Shown one piece after another: positions 33,998 through 44,849 of a stretch of DNA of 64,000 nucleotides. A program made the translations under genes and the position numbers. Origin of the DNA: Thermoproteota archaeon (lineage in GTDB: Archaea; Thermoproteota; Korarchaeia; Korarchaeales; Korarchaeaceae); NCBI GenBank assembly GCA_027491555.1, contig JAOZGN010000041.1, positions 6,826 to 70,825 of the forward strand, in the 5' to 3' direction. Position 1 is the stretch's first letter. Every line of letters starts with the position of its first letter. Below the pieces are notes generated by a model, which was not told the DNA's origin, did not search any database, and saw only the letters and a program-made list of their open reading frames with translations.

Positions 33998-34708
33998 TTG
34001 GCGACGCTGAGAGTGATCCTGGTCGAGCCCGAGAACGCAATAAACGTTGGCTCGATAGCGAGGGCCATGAAGAACTTCGGTTTCAGGAGGCTCTTCCTCG
34101 TCAGTCCGATGTTCGAGTCGTTCGACAGGGCCTACGCCGCGGCGATGAGGGCGAGGGACGTCCTGGAGGAGGCGAGGATCGTGACCTCCCTTGAGGAGGC
34201 GTTCGAGGGCGCCCACGTGGTGGTCGGGACGACGGCGAAGCCCGGCCCGCCGGGGTCTATCCTGAGGCAGGTCATACCGCTCAGGCAGTACGTTCAGAGC
34301 CTGAGATGGGATGCCGAGTACGCGCTGGTGTTCGGTAGGGAGTCGACCGGCCTCACTAACGAGGAGATCGCCAGGTGCGACGTCCTGATCACGATACCGG
34401 CCTCGCAGGAGTATCCGACGCTGAACCTGGCCAACGCCGTGGCGGTCGTGCTCTACGAGTTCAGGATGGCCATCGACGCCGGGAAGATGACCGTCAGGCC
34501 CCCCAGGAGGGAGACCGTCGAGATAATGCTTAAGTACCTTGACGACATCATCGACCGCGTAGACCTGCCCGAGCACAAGAGGAGGAGGCTCCGCCTCATG
34601 GCCCGCCGGGTTATCGGGAGGGTGTTTCCCTGCGGGCTAACGGAGGAGGAGACCCTCTACGCGCTCGGGGCGGTTAAGAGAATAAGAGACGCGTTGGTGG
34701 GTGATTGA
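33998..34708 (+). CDS. trmJ: SpoU-class RNA 2'-O-methyltransferase (TrmJ-like)
   Basis: About 236 residues with the SPOUT trefoil-knot motifs: VEPENAINVGSIARAMKNFG (motif 1), LVFGRESTGLTNEEI (motif 2) and IPASQEYPTLNLANAVAVVLYE (motif 3). The C-terminal helical extension is typical of TrmJ, which methylates the ribose at position 32 of tRNA. TTG 33998 is chosen, as the domain starts right after it. The first gene of a probable operon with rpl10e, whose start region overlaps its end. Confidence 0.88.
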   Translation: MATLRVILVEPENAINVGSIARAMKNFGFRRLFLVSPMFESFDRAYAAAMRARDVLEEARIVTSLEEAFEGAHVVVGTTAKPGPPGSILRQVIPLRQYVQSLRWDAEYALVFGRESTGLTNEEIARCDVLITIPASQEYPTLNLANAVAVVLYEFRMAIDAGKMTVRPPRRETVEIMLKYLDDIIDRVDLPEHKRRRLRLMARRVIGRVFPCGLTEEETLYALGAVKRIRDALVGD

Positions 34709-34709
34709 T

Positions 34710-35222
34710 ATGTCGCTGAGGCCGGCTCGGAACTACAGGGCCCTCCAGAGGCCCTACACTCGCAAGGAGTACATCAAGAGCATACCCTACAGCAAGATCC
34801 AGAAGTTCGACCACGGCGACCCCAACCTGCACTACGACTACGAGATCAGGGTTGAGGCCACCGCCAGCTTCCAGCTGAGGGCCAACGCCATGGAGGCCGC
34901 CAGGATGGCAGTCCTCTCCCAGCTCAGGAAGAGGATAGTGAGCGGCGAGTACTTCTTCAAGATCGTCCCCTACCCGCACCACATCCTCAGGAAACACGCA
35001 ATGGCGGGGGTGCACAAGGCCGAGAGGCTCCAGAAGGGTATGAGGCTCGCCTTCGGCAAGCCCGACGGGAGGGCGGCCCAGATCAGGAGGGGCCAGACCA
35101 TCCTCCTGCTGAGAGTGAAGGAGGAAGACCTGGAAGAGGGCAAGTACTGTCTGAGCGTCGGCAAGAGGAAGCTCCCACACATGACGAGGCTGGTGGTAGA
35201 GAGGATCTCCGGTGGCGAGTAG
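34710..35222 (+). CDS. rpl10e: 50S ribosomal protein L10e (uL16)
   Basis: A 170-residue L10e/uL16 protein with the standard start MSLRPARNYR and the conserved YPHHILRKHAMAG and RGQTIL segments near the P-site tRNA. ATG 34710 lies 4 bases after GGGTGATTG, which itself is inside the end of trmJ. Confidence 0.97.
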   Translation: MSLRPARNYRALQRPYTRKEYIKSIPYSKIQKFDHGDPNLHYDYEIRVEATASFQLRANAMEAARMAVLSQLRKRIVSGEYFFKIVPYPHHILRKHAMAGVHKAERLQKGMRLAFGKPDGRAAQIRRGQTILLLRVKEEDLEEGKYCLSVGKRKLPHMTRLVVERISGGE

Positions 35223-35847
35223 GCCCTCCAAGGGGGAGCTCGCCAGACTCCTCTCTTCTCTGGAACCGCTTCCCGATCCCAAGCCGGAGCTGGAGCAGTA
35301 TGAGACGCCTCCGGAGTTGGCGGCCCAGGTCCTCACGAGAGCCTTCGAGATGGGCGATGTTGAGGGAGGGCTTGTGGCTGATCTTGGGTGCGGGTCGGGA
35401 GTACTGGGGCTGGGCGCGGCCCTGCTCGGCGCGCGAGAGGTGGTCTGCATCGACGTGGATCCCCTTGCGGTGGTCACGGCCTGGAGGAATGCCTGGAGGC
35501 TGGGCGTAATGGGAAAGGTGAGGATCTATGTGAGCGATGTGGTGGACTTCAGGGAGGGCGTGGACACCGTAGTCATGAACCCTCCGTTCGGGATTAGGGG
35601 GGACCTGCCCGACCTCACGTTCCTGGTAAGGGCCCTCAAGTCTGCCAGGGTGGTTTACTCCATTCACAGAGAGGGGAACGCAGAGTTTCTGGCTAGGGCG
35701 GCGTCGCGGTACGACGCCAGGCTCACCGACGTGTGGCGATATCCTTTTTCCATTGCCAAGAGGTTCAAATTCCACAGAAAGAGGAGCGTCGAGATAGGCG
35801 TTGAGGTCCTCAGATTCGAACGCTTATATGCCGACGGGTCTCCTTGA
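35212..35847 (+). CDS. N6-adenine RNA methyltransferase-like protein (METTL5/COG2263 type)
   Basis: A 211-residue class I methylase: LEQYETPPELAAQVL before the SAM site, DLGCGSGVLGLGA (motif I), and the N6-adenine signature NPPFG (about residues 123-127). This matches the COG2263 group, homologous to human METTL5, which modifies rRNA. Its GTG start at 35212 overlaps the rpl10e stop, and a ribosomal context supports an rRNA substrate. Confidence 0.88.
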   Translation: MASRPSKGELARLLSSLEPLPDPKPELEQYETPPELAAQVLTRAFEMGDVEGGLVADLGCGSGVLGLGAALLGAREVVCIDVDPLAVVTAWRNAWRLGVMGKVRIYVSDVVDFREGVDTVVMNPPFGIRGDLPDLTFLVRALKSARVVYSIHREGNAEFLARAASRYDARLTDVWRYPFSIAKRFKFHRKRSVEIGVEVLRFERLYADGSP

Positions 35848-35858
35848 GGGGTGATTAC

Positions 35859-36425
35859 ATGTCTGAAGGCCAGAAAAAGCTCGTGCTTCCCGGCGAGCGG
35901 CTGGGAGTCATCGAAGAGATCCTTCCTGGAGATGGGGCCTACGTAGACGGCGAGGGAAAGGTTAGGTCGGCCAGACTCGGCTATCTTACGATGGAGGGGG
36001 GTAGGGTGAACGTTGAGCCCGTCAAGAGGCCGCTCCTCCCCCTGAAGCCCGGAACGGAGGTCATCGGGATCGTGTGGGGAACGGAGAGGGCCCTACACCA
36101 TGTGAAGATAATCGGAATCGCTGGAAAGCGTCCCGTGAAGTTCCAAAATCCCATCTCCGGGATCATGCTAAAGTCCCACCCGGCCAACCAGGGGGCCAGG
36201 CCCGGAGACCTCATCCTGGCGAAGGTGATGAGGGCCGACTCGGAGCAGGTGGTCGTCACGATGGCCGGCCCGTCGCTCGGGGTCATCCTGGCCAGGTGCC
36301 CAAAGTGCGGGGCCCCGCTGAAGCGGGTGGGCTACACGCTGGTCTGCGAGGACTGTGGAAGAGTGGTCCTCGACAGGAGGGTAAGCGACTTATATGGCCA
36401 AAACCCACTCAGGGGGTCGGTGTGA
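35859..36425 (+). CDS. csl4: Exosome RNA-binding subunit Csl4
   Basis: About 188 residues: N-terminal strand-rich domain starting LVLPGERLGVIEEILPGDGAYV, an S1-like central domain with RPGDLILAKV, and a C-terminal zinc ribbon CPKCG-x12-CEDCG (about residues 144-164). Csl4 caps the archaeal exosome and recruits RNA and DnaG. ATG 35859 follows GGGGTGATTAC. The csl4-methylase order next to rpoL recurs in archaeal genomes. Confidence 0.95.
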   Translation: MSEGQKKLVLPGERLGVIEEILPGDGAYVDGEGKVRSARLGYLTMEGGRVNVEPVKRPLLPLKPGTEVIGIVWGTERALHHVKIIGIAGKRPVKFQNPISGIMLKSHPANQGARPGDLILAKVMRADSEQVVVTMAGPSLGVILARCPKCGAPLKRVGYTLVCEDCGRVVLDRRVSDLYGQNPLRGSV

Positions 36426-36426
36426 G

Positions 36427-37062
36427 TTGGTGAGGCACGGCGGCCTGAAGAGGATCGAGAAGAGGAGCTTTGTGCTCAACGTGCGCCAGGAGAATCTGTC
36501 GGACTTCCTCGACTACCTCGAGAGGAAGATGGAGGGGATCGACTACAGCTACAGGTTCGCCGTGCCCGGCAAGCTCTACATCACAGTTTACGGGACCAAG
36601 GAGGAGATGGCCAAGGCCGAGAGGGTCGCCCGGTCGGCCTACAGGAACTTCGCCCTTGTCCACGCCGAGGGGCCCACCAAGAGGTACCCGAGGGACTGGA
36701 TAGACGAACGGAGGGGAGGAGTATCCTACAGTCTTCTGACCACCACGCTCGAGGCAGCGGGGCACGAGGTGGGTTGGGTAGGCGACGAGCTAGTCACAGA
36801 TGTTACACCGGAGGAGTTCCAAGAGATGGTGACCGAGCTCCAGGGCCTAGTTATGGAGGCCAGGATGGAGGTCAAGCAGAGGAAAGTCAGGGAGACCCTC
36901 GTGGCCGCCGCCTACGTCTCCGGCAGGCCGTTCCTGGACGTCCTGGAGGAGGCCCTGGAGGAGGGCCTCATTGAGGAGGACGAGGACGGCGTGTTCTGGT
37001 TCAGGACGTCCCCTGAGGAGGTCATCATGAGGCTCAAGGGGGAGGATGGTGAGGAGAGTTGA
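36427..37062 (+). CDS. Unknown archaeal protein in the csl4-rpoL operon (DUF2067-like)
   Basis: About 211 residues with no membrane segments. An alpha/beta N-terminal half with several aromatic residues is followed by a helical, acidic C-terminal half. Its position between csl4 and rpoL and general look match an uncharacterised archaeal family (DUF2067-like; assigned with low certainty). The frame opens at ATG 36394 inside csl4; TTG 36427 or GTG 36430, right after the csl4 stop, is likelier. It ends in a 4-base overlap with rpoL, so it is surely co-translated, suggesting an RNA or transcription role. Confidence 0.65.
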   Translation: MVRHGGLKRIEKRSFVLNVRQENLSDFLDYLERKMEGIDYSYRFAVPGKLYITVYGTKEEMAKAERVARSAYRNFALVHAEGPTKRYPRDWIDERRGGVSYSLLTTTLEAAGHEVGWVGDELVTDVTPEEFQEMVTELQGLVMEARMEVKQRKVRETLVAAAYVSGRPFLDVLEEALEEGLIEEDEDGVFWFRTSPEEVIMRLKGEDGEES

Positions 37063-37367
37063 GCGGCGAGCATGAGGAGAGGATGGAGATCTCCATAGAG
37101 AGGGACGGGGACCTCGTCACCGTCCGCGTTCGGGGTGAGACCTACACCCTGCTGGATCCACTGGTGAAGGCCCTGCACGAGATGGGCGTCGACTTCGCCG
37201 GATACGACGTTCCGCATCCGCTGAAGGAGGAGGGAGTGCTCTACGTCAGGTCCAAGGACGGAGATCCCGTCAGAAAGATCTTTGAGGCCCTCCGGAGGCT
37301 CAAGGAGGAGTTCGGGTCCCTGAAGGAGTCCATCGAGGACGAGCTGAGGCGCGTGGAGGGCTCATGA
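37059..37367 (+). CDS. rpoL: DNA-directed RNA polymerase subunit Rpo11 (RpoL)
   Basis: A 102-residue Rpb11/RpoL homologue. The family's pattern is visible: a short strand pair, then a DPLVKALHEMGVDFAGYDVPHPL segment and a long C-terminal helix. It dimerises with Rpo3 in the polymerase assembly platform. TTG 37059 follows GGTGAGGAGAG inside the previous gene. Confidence 0.92.
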   Translation: MSGEHEERMEISIERDGDLVTVRVRGETYTLLDPLVKALHEMGVDFAGYDVPHPLKEEGVLYVRSKDGDPVRKIFEALRRLKEEFGSLKESIEDELRRVEGS

Positions 37368-37381
37368 TCTGTCGAGTCAAG

Positions 37382-37391
37382 TAATTTATAG
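37382..37391 (+). promoter_or_regulatory. Box A of aglB
   Basis: TAATTTATAG lies about 25 bases before GTG 37412, giving a leaderless aglB-ndk-like transcript. Confidence 0.6.
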
Positions 37392-37411
37392 ACCGCCGGG
37401 CGGCCTGGCTC

Positions 37412-39475
37412 GTGCCAGCCGAGGCGAAGATAGAGGGTTCGAGAGACCTGAAGGGTTACCTGATTGACGCCGCGCTGATTCTCGTATCGTATACGGCCGG
37501 CGTCTTCATCCGTGCCCAGAGCGCCCTGAAGTACGGGGCGCAGCTCACCTCCGACGACCCACTCCTGCACTACATGGTCACGAAATACCTCATTGAGCAC
37601 GGCTCTCTTCCCCACTACTGGCCGCTGGGATGGCATCCCTGGTCCTACGACCCCGCCAGAGTCTTGCCCGTCCTCCACTACTATCTGGGGGCGCTGGTTT
37701 ACCGCGTGGCGACTCTGTTCAAGCCAGACGCCTCTCTCCTAGAGGTGGTGGTCTACACGCCCGCCTTCTTCGCCCCACTCATGGTCATACCGGTCTACTT
37801 CACGGCCAAGCTCCTGTGGGACGGGAGGAGAGTGCCCTCGTTCGCCGCCGCGATGCTCGCCAGCGTGAGCTACCCGGCTGTGATGAGGACCATCGCAGGG
37901 TTCTACAGGCACGAGCAGTTTGCCCTGCCCTTCTTGGCCGCCAGCTTCTACTTCACGCTGAGAGCCATGAAGGAGGAGGACGAGTCGAAGTCCCTCCTCT
38001 TCGCGGGCCTGAGCGGCCTGATGCTCGTCTGCGCGGCGGGACTCTGGGCGGGGTTCAGGTCGCTCTACGACGGGTACCCCCTCTTCCTGCTCGCGCTTAT
38101 GGCGTTCGACAAGGCCGATCTGAGGGACTACTTCGCGTTGGCGCTGCCATCGGGATACGTGATACTCTCCTCGATCGCCCTGTACCCACACCTCAACCAG
38201 AGGAAGGTCTACATTGGCATGGAGACCACCCTCGTCTACGGCGCCCTCCTAGCGGGGGCGGTCTACTTGCTCTGGCCTAAGGTGAGGTCGAGCTTCGCCA
38301 GAAAGGTTGACAGGAGGATAGCCGCCCTGGCCACGTTCGGCGCGGTCGTCGCCCTCCTGTTTGCACTTGGGGTCTACAAGCCGCTGACCGCCAGGCTGGC
38401 CAGGGTAGTGTTCCCGTGGATTGAACTCCCGAAGGGAAGCGTGGTCGAGACCGTCGCCGAGCACAGGCCTGGGGCTATCGGTCAGAGCATGAAGATTGTA
38501 CTGCTGCCCGCCCTCCTCGGCCTGGCGCTCATGTTCCTAGAGAGGAGGAGGGACAAGGGGCACCTCCTCGTCATCTACTTCACCGCACTTACGCTGTACT
38601 TCTCCTACTCTATAGTCAGGCTCCCGCCCCTGGCCTCGCCATTCGTAGCCCTCTCCGCGGCATACCTCACTAACAGGGCGTGGGACGCCTGGGAGTCTAG
38701 GGCGAAGAAGTTCACCGCAGGTAGGAGGAGAGGAAAAGTCAAGAAGATCAGTTTGTCCCGCAAGATTAAGGTCCTGGCCCTCCCGATCGCGATGATCCTC
38801 CTCTTCACAGTCCTTCCACTGGCCGGCACCGCTTACAGGTCTTACCAGCTATCCACCCACTACAGGTTGGGGTTCACCCAGGGCTGGGACGACGCCCTCT
38901 CCTACATGAAGGAGAACGCAGGGGGCCAGACCGCGATCTCCTGGTGGGACTACGGATACTGGCTAGCCTACGGCTCTGACGTGGCCACGCTGGCGGACGG
39001 ACTCACCATCAACAGCACCCAGATCCGGCTGATAGCCAGAGGCTTCATGGGGACAGAAGAGGACCTCCTCGACCTGGCCATGAGGTTCAACGCCAGCTAC
39101 GTCGTCATTGACCTGATAGGAGAGGTCTACGACCCGTACACCGGTCAGTTCCTCAGCCCACACGGCGGGAAGTGGCTGGCCATCGGGTGGATCGCCGGGG
39201 AGTTCGAGTACAGCCCCTACACTGAGCCGTACAAGTTCGGCGAGTATGACATCCCCAGGCTCTTCCAGTACGTCCAGGAGGCGAACAGGTACTTCCCGAC
39301 CGACTACGCCCTGCAGAAGTCCCTGTTCAAGCTCAGCCTGCATGCCATCTCAGAGTTCCAGAACCAGACCTACGGCCCGGCTCCCGAGATGTTCGAGCTG
39401 GTGCACATAGGCGGCAGGTCCATCGGGATACCGAACGTGGCCATCTACAGGGTGAGAGGGATTGGCGACTCCTGA
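37412..39475 (+). CDS. aglB: Oligosaccharyltransferase AglB (STT3 family)
   Basis: A 687-residue integral membrane enzyme with about thirteen helices followed by a globular extracellular domain. The early DDPLLHY motif (about 48-54) is a metal-binding DxD-type site, and WWDYG (about 510-514) is the STT3 acceptor-site signature. It moves a lipid-linked glycan onto Asn in N-x-S/T of exported proteins. The short C-terminal domain places it with the smaller archaeal AglB forms. The NDP-kinase-like gene starts within its last codons. Confidence 0.95.
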   Translation: MPAEAKIEGSRDLKGYLIDAALILVSYTAGVFIRAQSALKYGAQLTSDDPLLHYMVTKYLIEHGSLPHYWPLGWHPWSYDPARVLPVLHYYLGALVYRVATLFKPDASLLEVVVYTPAFFAPLMVIPVYFTAKLLWDGRRVPSFAAAMLASVSYPAVMRTIAGFYRHEQFALPFLAASFYFTLRAMKEEDESKSLLFAGLSGLMLVCAAGLWAGFRSLYDGYPLFLLALMAFDKADLRDYFALALPSGYVILSSIALYPHLNQRKVYIGMETTLVYGALLAGAVYLLWPKVRSSFARKVDRRIAALATFGAVVALLFALGVYKPLTARLARVVFPWIELPKGSVVETVAEHRPGAIGQSMKIVLLPALLGLALMFLERRRDKGHLLVIYFTALTLYFSYSIVRLPPLASPFVALSAAYLTNRAWDAWESRAKKFTAGRRRGKVKKISLSRKIKVLALPIAMILLFTVLPLAGTAYRSYQLSTHYRLGFTQGWDDALSYMKENAGGQTAISWWDYGYWLAYGSDVATLADGLTINSTQIRLIARGFMGTEEDLLDLAMRFNASYVVIDLIGEVYDPYTGQFLSPHGGKWLAIGWIAGEFEYSPYTEPYKFGEYDIPRLFQYVQEANRYFPTDYALQKSLFKLSLHAISEFQNQTYGPAPEMFELVHIGGRSIGIPNVAIYRVRGIGDS

Positions 39476-40577
39476 CCCCCTCTCCTACTTTGACCGGGAG
39501 GACGAGGTGGAGAGGGAGACCTTCGCGGAGCTCAAGGAGAGGTTCGCCGCGGAGGCCTCCCCCCGCCACATCCGGGAACTCCCGAACTTCACCTTCGCCC
39601 TGATAAAGCCCGGATGCTACGCCAGGGGCCTGGCGCCCGAAGTCATTAAGAGGCTCAAATCGGCAGGGTTCAGGATCGTCGACTACAGACTTGCCAGGTT
39701 CACGCCCGATATCATAGACGAGCTCTACGAGTTCGTGAGGCTCAAGTACACAAGCTCGTGGTGGATCATGGAGAAGGTCTACACGACGTCTCCCACCGTG
39801 GCCCTCCTACTGAAGGGCGAGCCTGGGGCTCACGAGCACCTCGCGGGGAGGCTCAGGGAGATCCTTGGGCCCACGACCCCCGACGCCGGCAGACCTGGCC
39901 AGATAAGGTACGACCTTAAGGGAGTTAACAGAGTCCTCAACCTCGTCCACGCCTCGGACGATCCAGCAGCGGCCGTAAGGGAGGCTCTCGTGTTCTTCGA
40001 CTTGAGAGAGGTCCTCGAGGCGCTCGCATCTGACTCCGACATCGAGATCCCTGCCGAAAGCTTGACGCCCGAGAACAAGGTTCACATCTCCAGGTGGGGG
40101 CAGCTAAACGCGGTCAAGACCCGGGCAGCAGAGCACTTGGACGATGGATCCGCTCACGTTCGCGACCTGCTGAGGAAGGAGGCGGAGATCGTCCAGGCCG
40201 ACCTCCCGATAGACGAGGAAAGGGCCAGGCTGATGCCGATAGAGGTGGAGCTCGCGAGGTGGGCCAGGAGCGAAATCGAGAGACTCGCCGGAGTCATTGT
40301 GGAGGAAGCTCGATCCAGGGCGAACGTGAGGAGGAAGAGGCCCGTCTACCGGGAGGTTGACGCCGGTCTCGCGGCCGCGAAGACTATCCTCGCCCTGAGC
40401 GACGAGCGTTTCCTCGCCGGGTTCAGGGAGTTCGACGAGCTCCTGATGGCTGCCATCCACTACGGATTCGTGGAGGATGACTGGGAGGAGATAGTGGCCC
40501 ACAGCACCTGGGCAGTCATGCCGCAGATGGTGAGGGACCTCGAGTCCCGGGACAAGCCGGTGATCTCGTCGGCGTGA
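39462..40577 (+). CDS. NDP-kinase-domain protein with a long unknown C-terminal extension
   Basis: A 371-residue protein. Residues 43-180 follow the nucleoside diphosphate kinase pattern: FALIKPGCYARGL, a GFRIVDYRLARF strand, GRPGQIRYDL, and NLVHASDDPAAAVREALVFF with the phosphorylated His163. The KPD and Asn/Arg contacts are partly altered. About 190 further residues, helical and without motifs known to me, follow; ordinary NDP kinases end near residue 150. The TTG at 39462 lies inside aglB, so expression is coupled with protein glycosylation. Confidence 0.75.
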   Translation: MATPDPLSYFDREDEVERETFAELKERFAAEASPRHIRELPNFTFALIKPGCYARGLAPEVIKRLKSAGFRIVDYRLARFTPDIIDELYEFVRLKYTSSWWIMEKVYTTSPTVALLLKGEPGAHEHLAGRLREILGPTTPDAGRPGQIRYDLKGVNRVLNLVHASDDPAAAVREALVFFDLREVLEALASDSDIEIPAESLTPENKVHISRWGQLNAVKTRAAEHLDDGSAHVRDLLRKEAEIVQADLPIDEERARLMPIEVELARWARSEIERLAGVIVEEARSRANVRRKRPVYREVDAGLAAAKTILALSDERFLAGFREFDELLMAAIHYGFVEDDWEEIVAHSTWAVMPQMVRDLESRDKPVISSA

Positions 40578-40593
40578 GGTGAACCCCTTATAA

Positions 40594-42858
<2,265 letters not shown>

Positions 42859-42868
42859 GAGGGAAACC

Positions 42869-42876
42869 CTTTTTAT
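42869..42876 (+). promoter_or_regulatory. Box A of tRNA-Asn
   Basis: CTTTTTAT lies about 30 bases before the tRNA 5' end and just after the cdc48 stop. Confidence 0.65.
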
Positions 42877-42901
42877 GGGGCGTTCCTCCCCACCCTCTCC
42901 G

Positions 42902-42978
42902 GGCGGGGTAGCTCAGCTAGGTAGAGCGCCCGGCTGTTAACCGGGCGGTCGTGGGTTCGAGTCCCACCCCCGCCGCCA
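42902..42978 (+). tRNA. tRNA-Asn (GTT), CCA encoded
   Basis: A complete cloverleaf without intron. The acceptor stem GGCGGGG/CCCCGCC, D stem GCTC/GAGC, anticodon stem CCCGG/CCGGG with loop CTGTTAA (anticodon GTT, about 42935-42937) and T arm GTGGG-TTCGAGT-CCCAC all pair. The discriminator is G at 42975, followed by genomic CCA. It stands tail to tail with thrS. Confidence 0.97.
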
Positions 42979-43007
42979 CTTCCACTCCTTCCTGCAGGCT
43001 GCGGTGA

Positions 43008-44849
43008 TCAGGAGGATCCCACGAATACTGGCCTCCTGCTCAGCCTCATCGGAACGTTCAGAGGCCTGAAGGGCTTGCCCTCGGTGAGCGACTTGATCTC
43101 GGCGATCAACCCCTCGACAGTGGTCTCATACTCCGAGCCGTCGCTCCTCCTCCTGATCGAGAGCCTTCCAGTCTCCTGCTCCCGCTTGCCCACGACGACG
43201 ACGTAGGGGACCCACCGTCTCTCGGCCTCCCTGATTCTCTTGGCCAAGGTTAGCTGCCTGTCGTCGACGTCTGCCCTTATTCCGCTCGAGTTCAACCTCT
43301 CAGCGAGAGAGACGGCGAATTCAACGTTGTCCGGCGAGACGGGGATCACCCTAACCTGGGTGGGCGCCAGCCAGAGCGGTAAGGAGGGTTTCTCCCCCTT
43401 GGCGGCGGCCTTCGCCGCCGTCTCGAGGATAGCGTACATTAACCTCTCGATGCTCCCCATGGAGGTGTGGACTATGACGCCTGGCCTCTTGTTTCCGTCC
43501 CTGTCGACGTAGAAGATACCGTACCTCTCAGAGTCCTCCACGTCCAGCTGGACCGTGCTGAGCTGGCCATTCCCCTCGGAAGTGTCGACGACCTGGAACT
43601 CGTGCTTCAGGGCCCAGTAGTGCTTCATCTTCGGGAGGAGCTCTATCAGAGCTGGCTTCCCCACCGCCGACAGCATCCTCACGATCGCTGGCTTGAGCTT
43701 CTCGTAGAAGCTCTCCACGATCCTGAACACGACCGCGTACTCTACGTTGAGGTCTTGCAACAAGCGGTGGTACTCCATGAAGTACCGCTCGTACATCTCC
43801 ATGCCCTGGTCCACGTCGGAGACGAAGGAGTGTATGTCGGGCATCGTGAATGCCCTGAGCCTCCTCAGGCCGACGCACTCCCCCCTCTGCTCGAGCCTGA
43901 AGGAGGGAGAGATCTCGTAGAAGCTCAGGGGTAGGTCCCTGTAGGAGATGTTCATGTCCCGCATCATGGAGAAGAGCCCGAAATCTCCGGCGAACCTCAG
44001 GATTAGGGTGGTCTTTCCCAGCGGTATCTGGTAGTTCCTCTCCCTGAACTTCGCCGCCTGACCGGCTATGGCGGGGTCGTCCAACCTGTAGAGCAGAGGC
44101 GTCTCGATCTCCATGGCCCCGATCCTGTGGGCCACCTCGAACGCTAGGTCCTCGATGAGCCTCTTGACCAGCGTCCCCTCCGGATAGAAGCGGAAGTGCC
44201 CGACGTCAGAGGACGGCTCGTAATCCACGAGCTCGAGCCTCCTCATGAGCCGAATGTGCTCAGGCTCCCTGCCGGACGGCGGCTTGCCGAAGACCTCGTT
44301 CCGCACCACTATCCTGAGCTCCGGATCCTCGATCCACTCCCAGCCGTCGACCTCTCTCTCGCTTCCGTCCGGGAAGAGGATTATGAATTTCCCCTCTTCG
44401 ACCTCTTCCTCTCCAACAGGGGCCCCCTCCTCTTCGCCCTCAGGGGTGATGGTCCTAAGAGACTCGGCGAGAGGGTGGCCCTTCACCTTGATCTCGAACT
44501 CCTTGTACCAGCCTATCGGCACGGGGTGAACGGTAAAGCCCGCTCCAGCGAGGGCTCGCAGGAGCGCGTTGTATAGGTCGAGGGCCTTCTGGAACGGAGC
44601 CGGCTGCTCGGTCAGGTGGACCCACGGATACAGCACCAGCTCGTTCACTCCGAGGCGGTCCGCCAGCCCCTTGACCTCCGTGACAGCCCTATCCACGGAG
44701 GTCTGACTGTCAAAAGACTCAATGGCGGTGAACAAGACGAGGACCTCCTCGTACTCCGCCTCAGGCTCCTCGGGCTCAGGAGCAGAGGCCACAGCCCTCT
44801 CCCTAACCCTGTACCAGATCCTGTCTGAGTGAAGGGCGAATATCTTCAT
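43008..44849 (-). CDS. thrS: Threonyl-tRNA synthetase, archaeal type with DTD-like editing domain
   Basis: A 613-residue class II synthetase. The N-terminal about 140 residues form the archaeal DTD-like editing domain (start MKIFALHSDRIWY, KGHPLAESL) that removes serine from tRNA-Thr. Motif 2 lies around EISPSFRLEQRGE, motif 3 around GSIERLMYAI, and the zinc ligands include C in RGECVGL and the HSF region. The C-terminal anticodon-binding domain begins at TQVRVIPVS. It overlaps the mevalonate kinase stop by 4 bases, forming an operon with it. Confidence 0.95.
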   Translation of the reverse strand: MKIFALHSDRIWYRVRERAVASAPEPEEPEAEYEEVLVLFTAIESFDSQTSVDRAVTEVKGLADRLGVNELVLYPWVHLTEQPAPFQKALDLYNALLRALAGAGFTVHPVPIGWYKEFEIKVKGHPLAESLRTITPEGEEEGAPVGEEEVEEGKFIILFPDGSEREVDGWEWIEDPELRIVVRNEVFGKPPSGREPEHIRLMRRLELVDYEPSSDVGHFRFYPEGTLVKRLIEDLAFEVAHRIGAMEIETPLLYRLDDPAIAGQAAKFRERNYQIPLGKTTLILRFAGDFGLFSMMRDMNISYRDLPLSFYEISPSFRLEQRGECVGLRRLRAFTMPDIHSFVSDVDQGMEMYERYFMEYHRLLQDLNVEYAVVFRIVESFYEKLKPAIVRMLSAVGKPALIELLPKMKHYWALKHEFQVVDTSEGNGQLSTVQLDVEDSERYGIFYVDRDGNKRPGVIVHTSMGSIERLMYAILETAAKAAAKGEKPSLPLWLAPTQVRVIPVSPDNVEFAVSLAERLNSSGIRADVDDRQLTLAKRIREAERRWVPYVVVVGKREQETGRLSIRRRSDGSEYETTVEGLIAEIKSLTEGKPFRPLNVPMRLSRRPVFVGSS

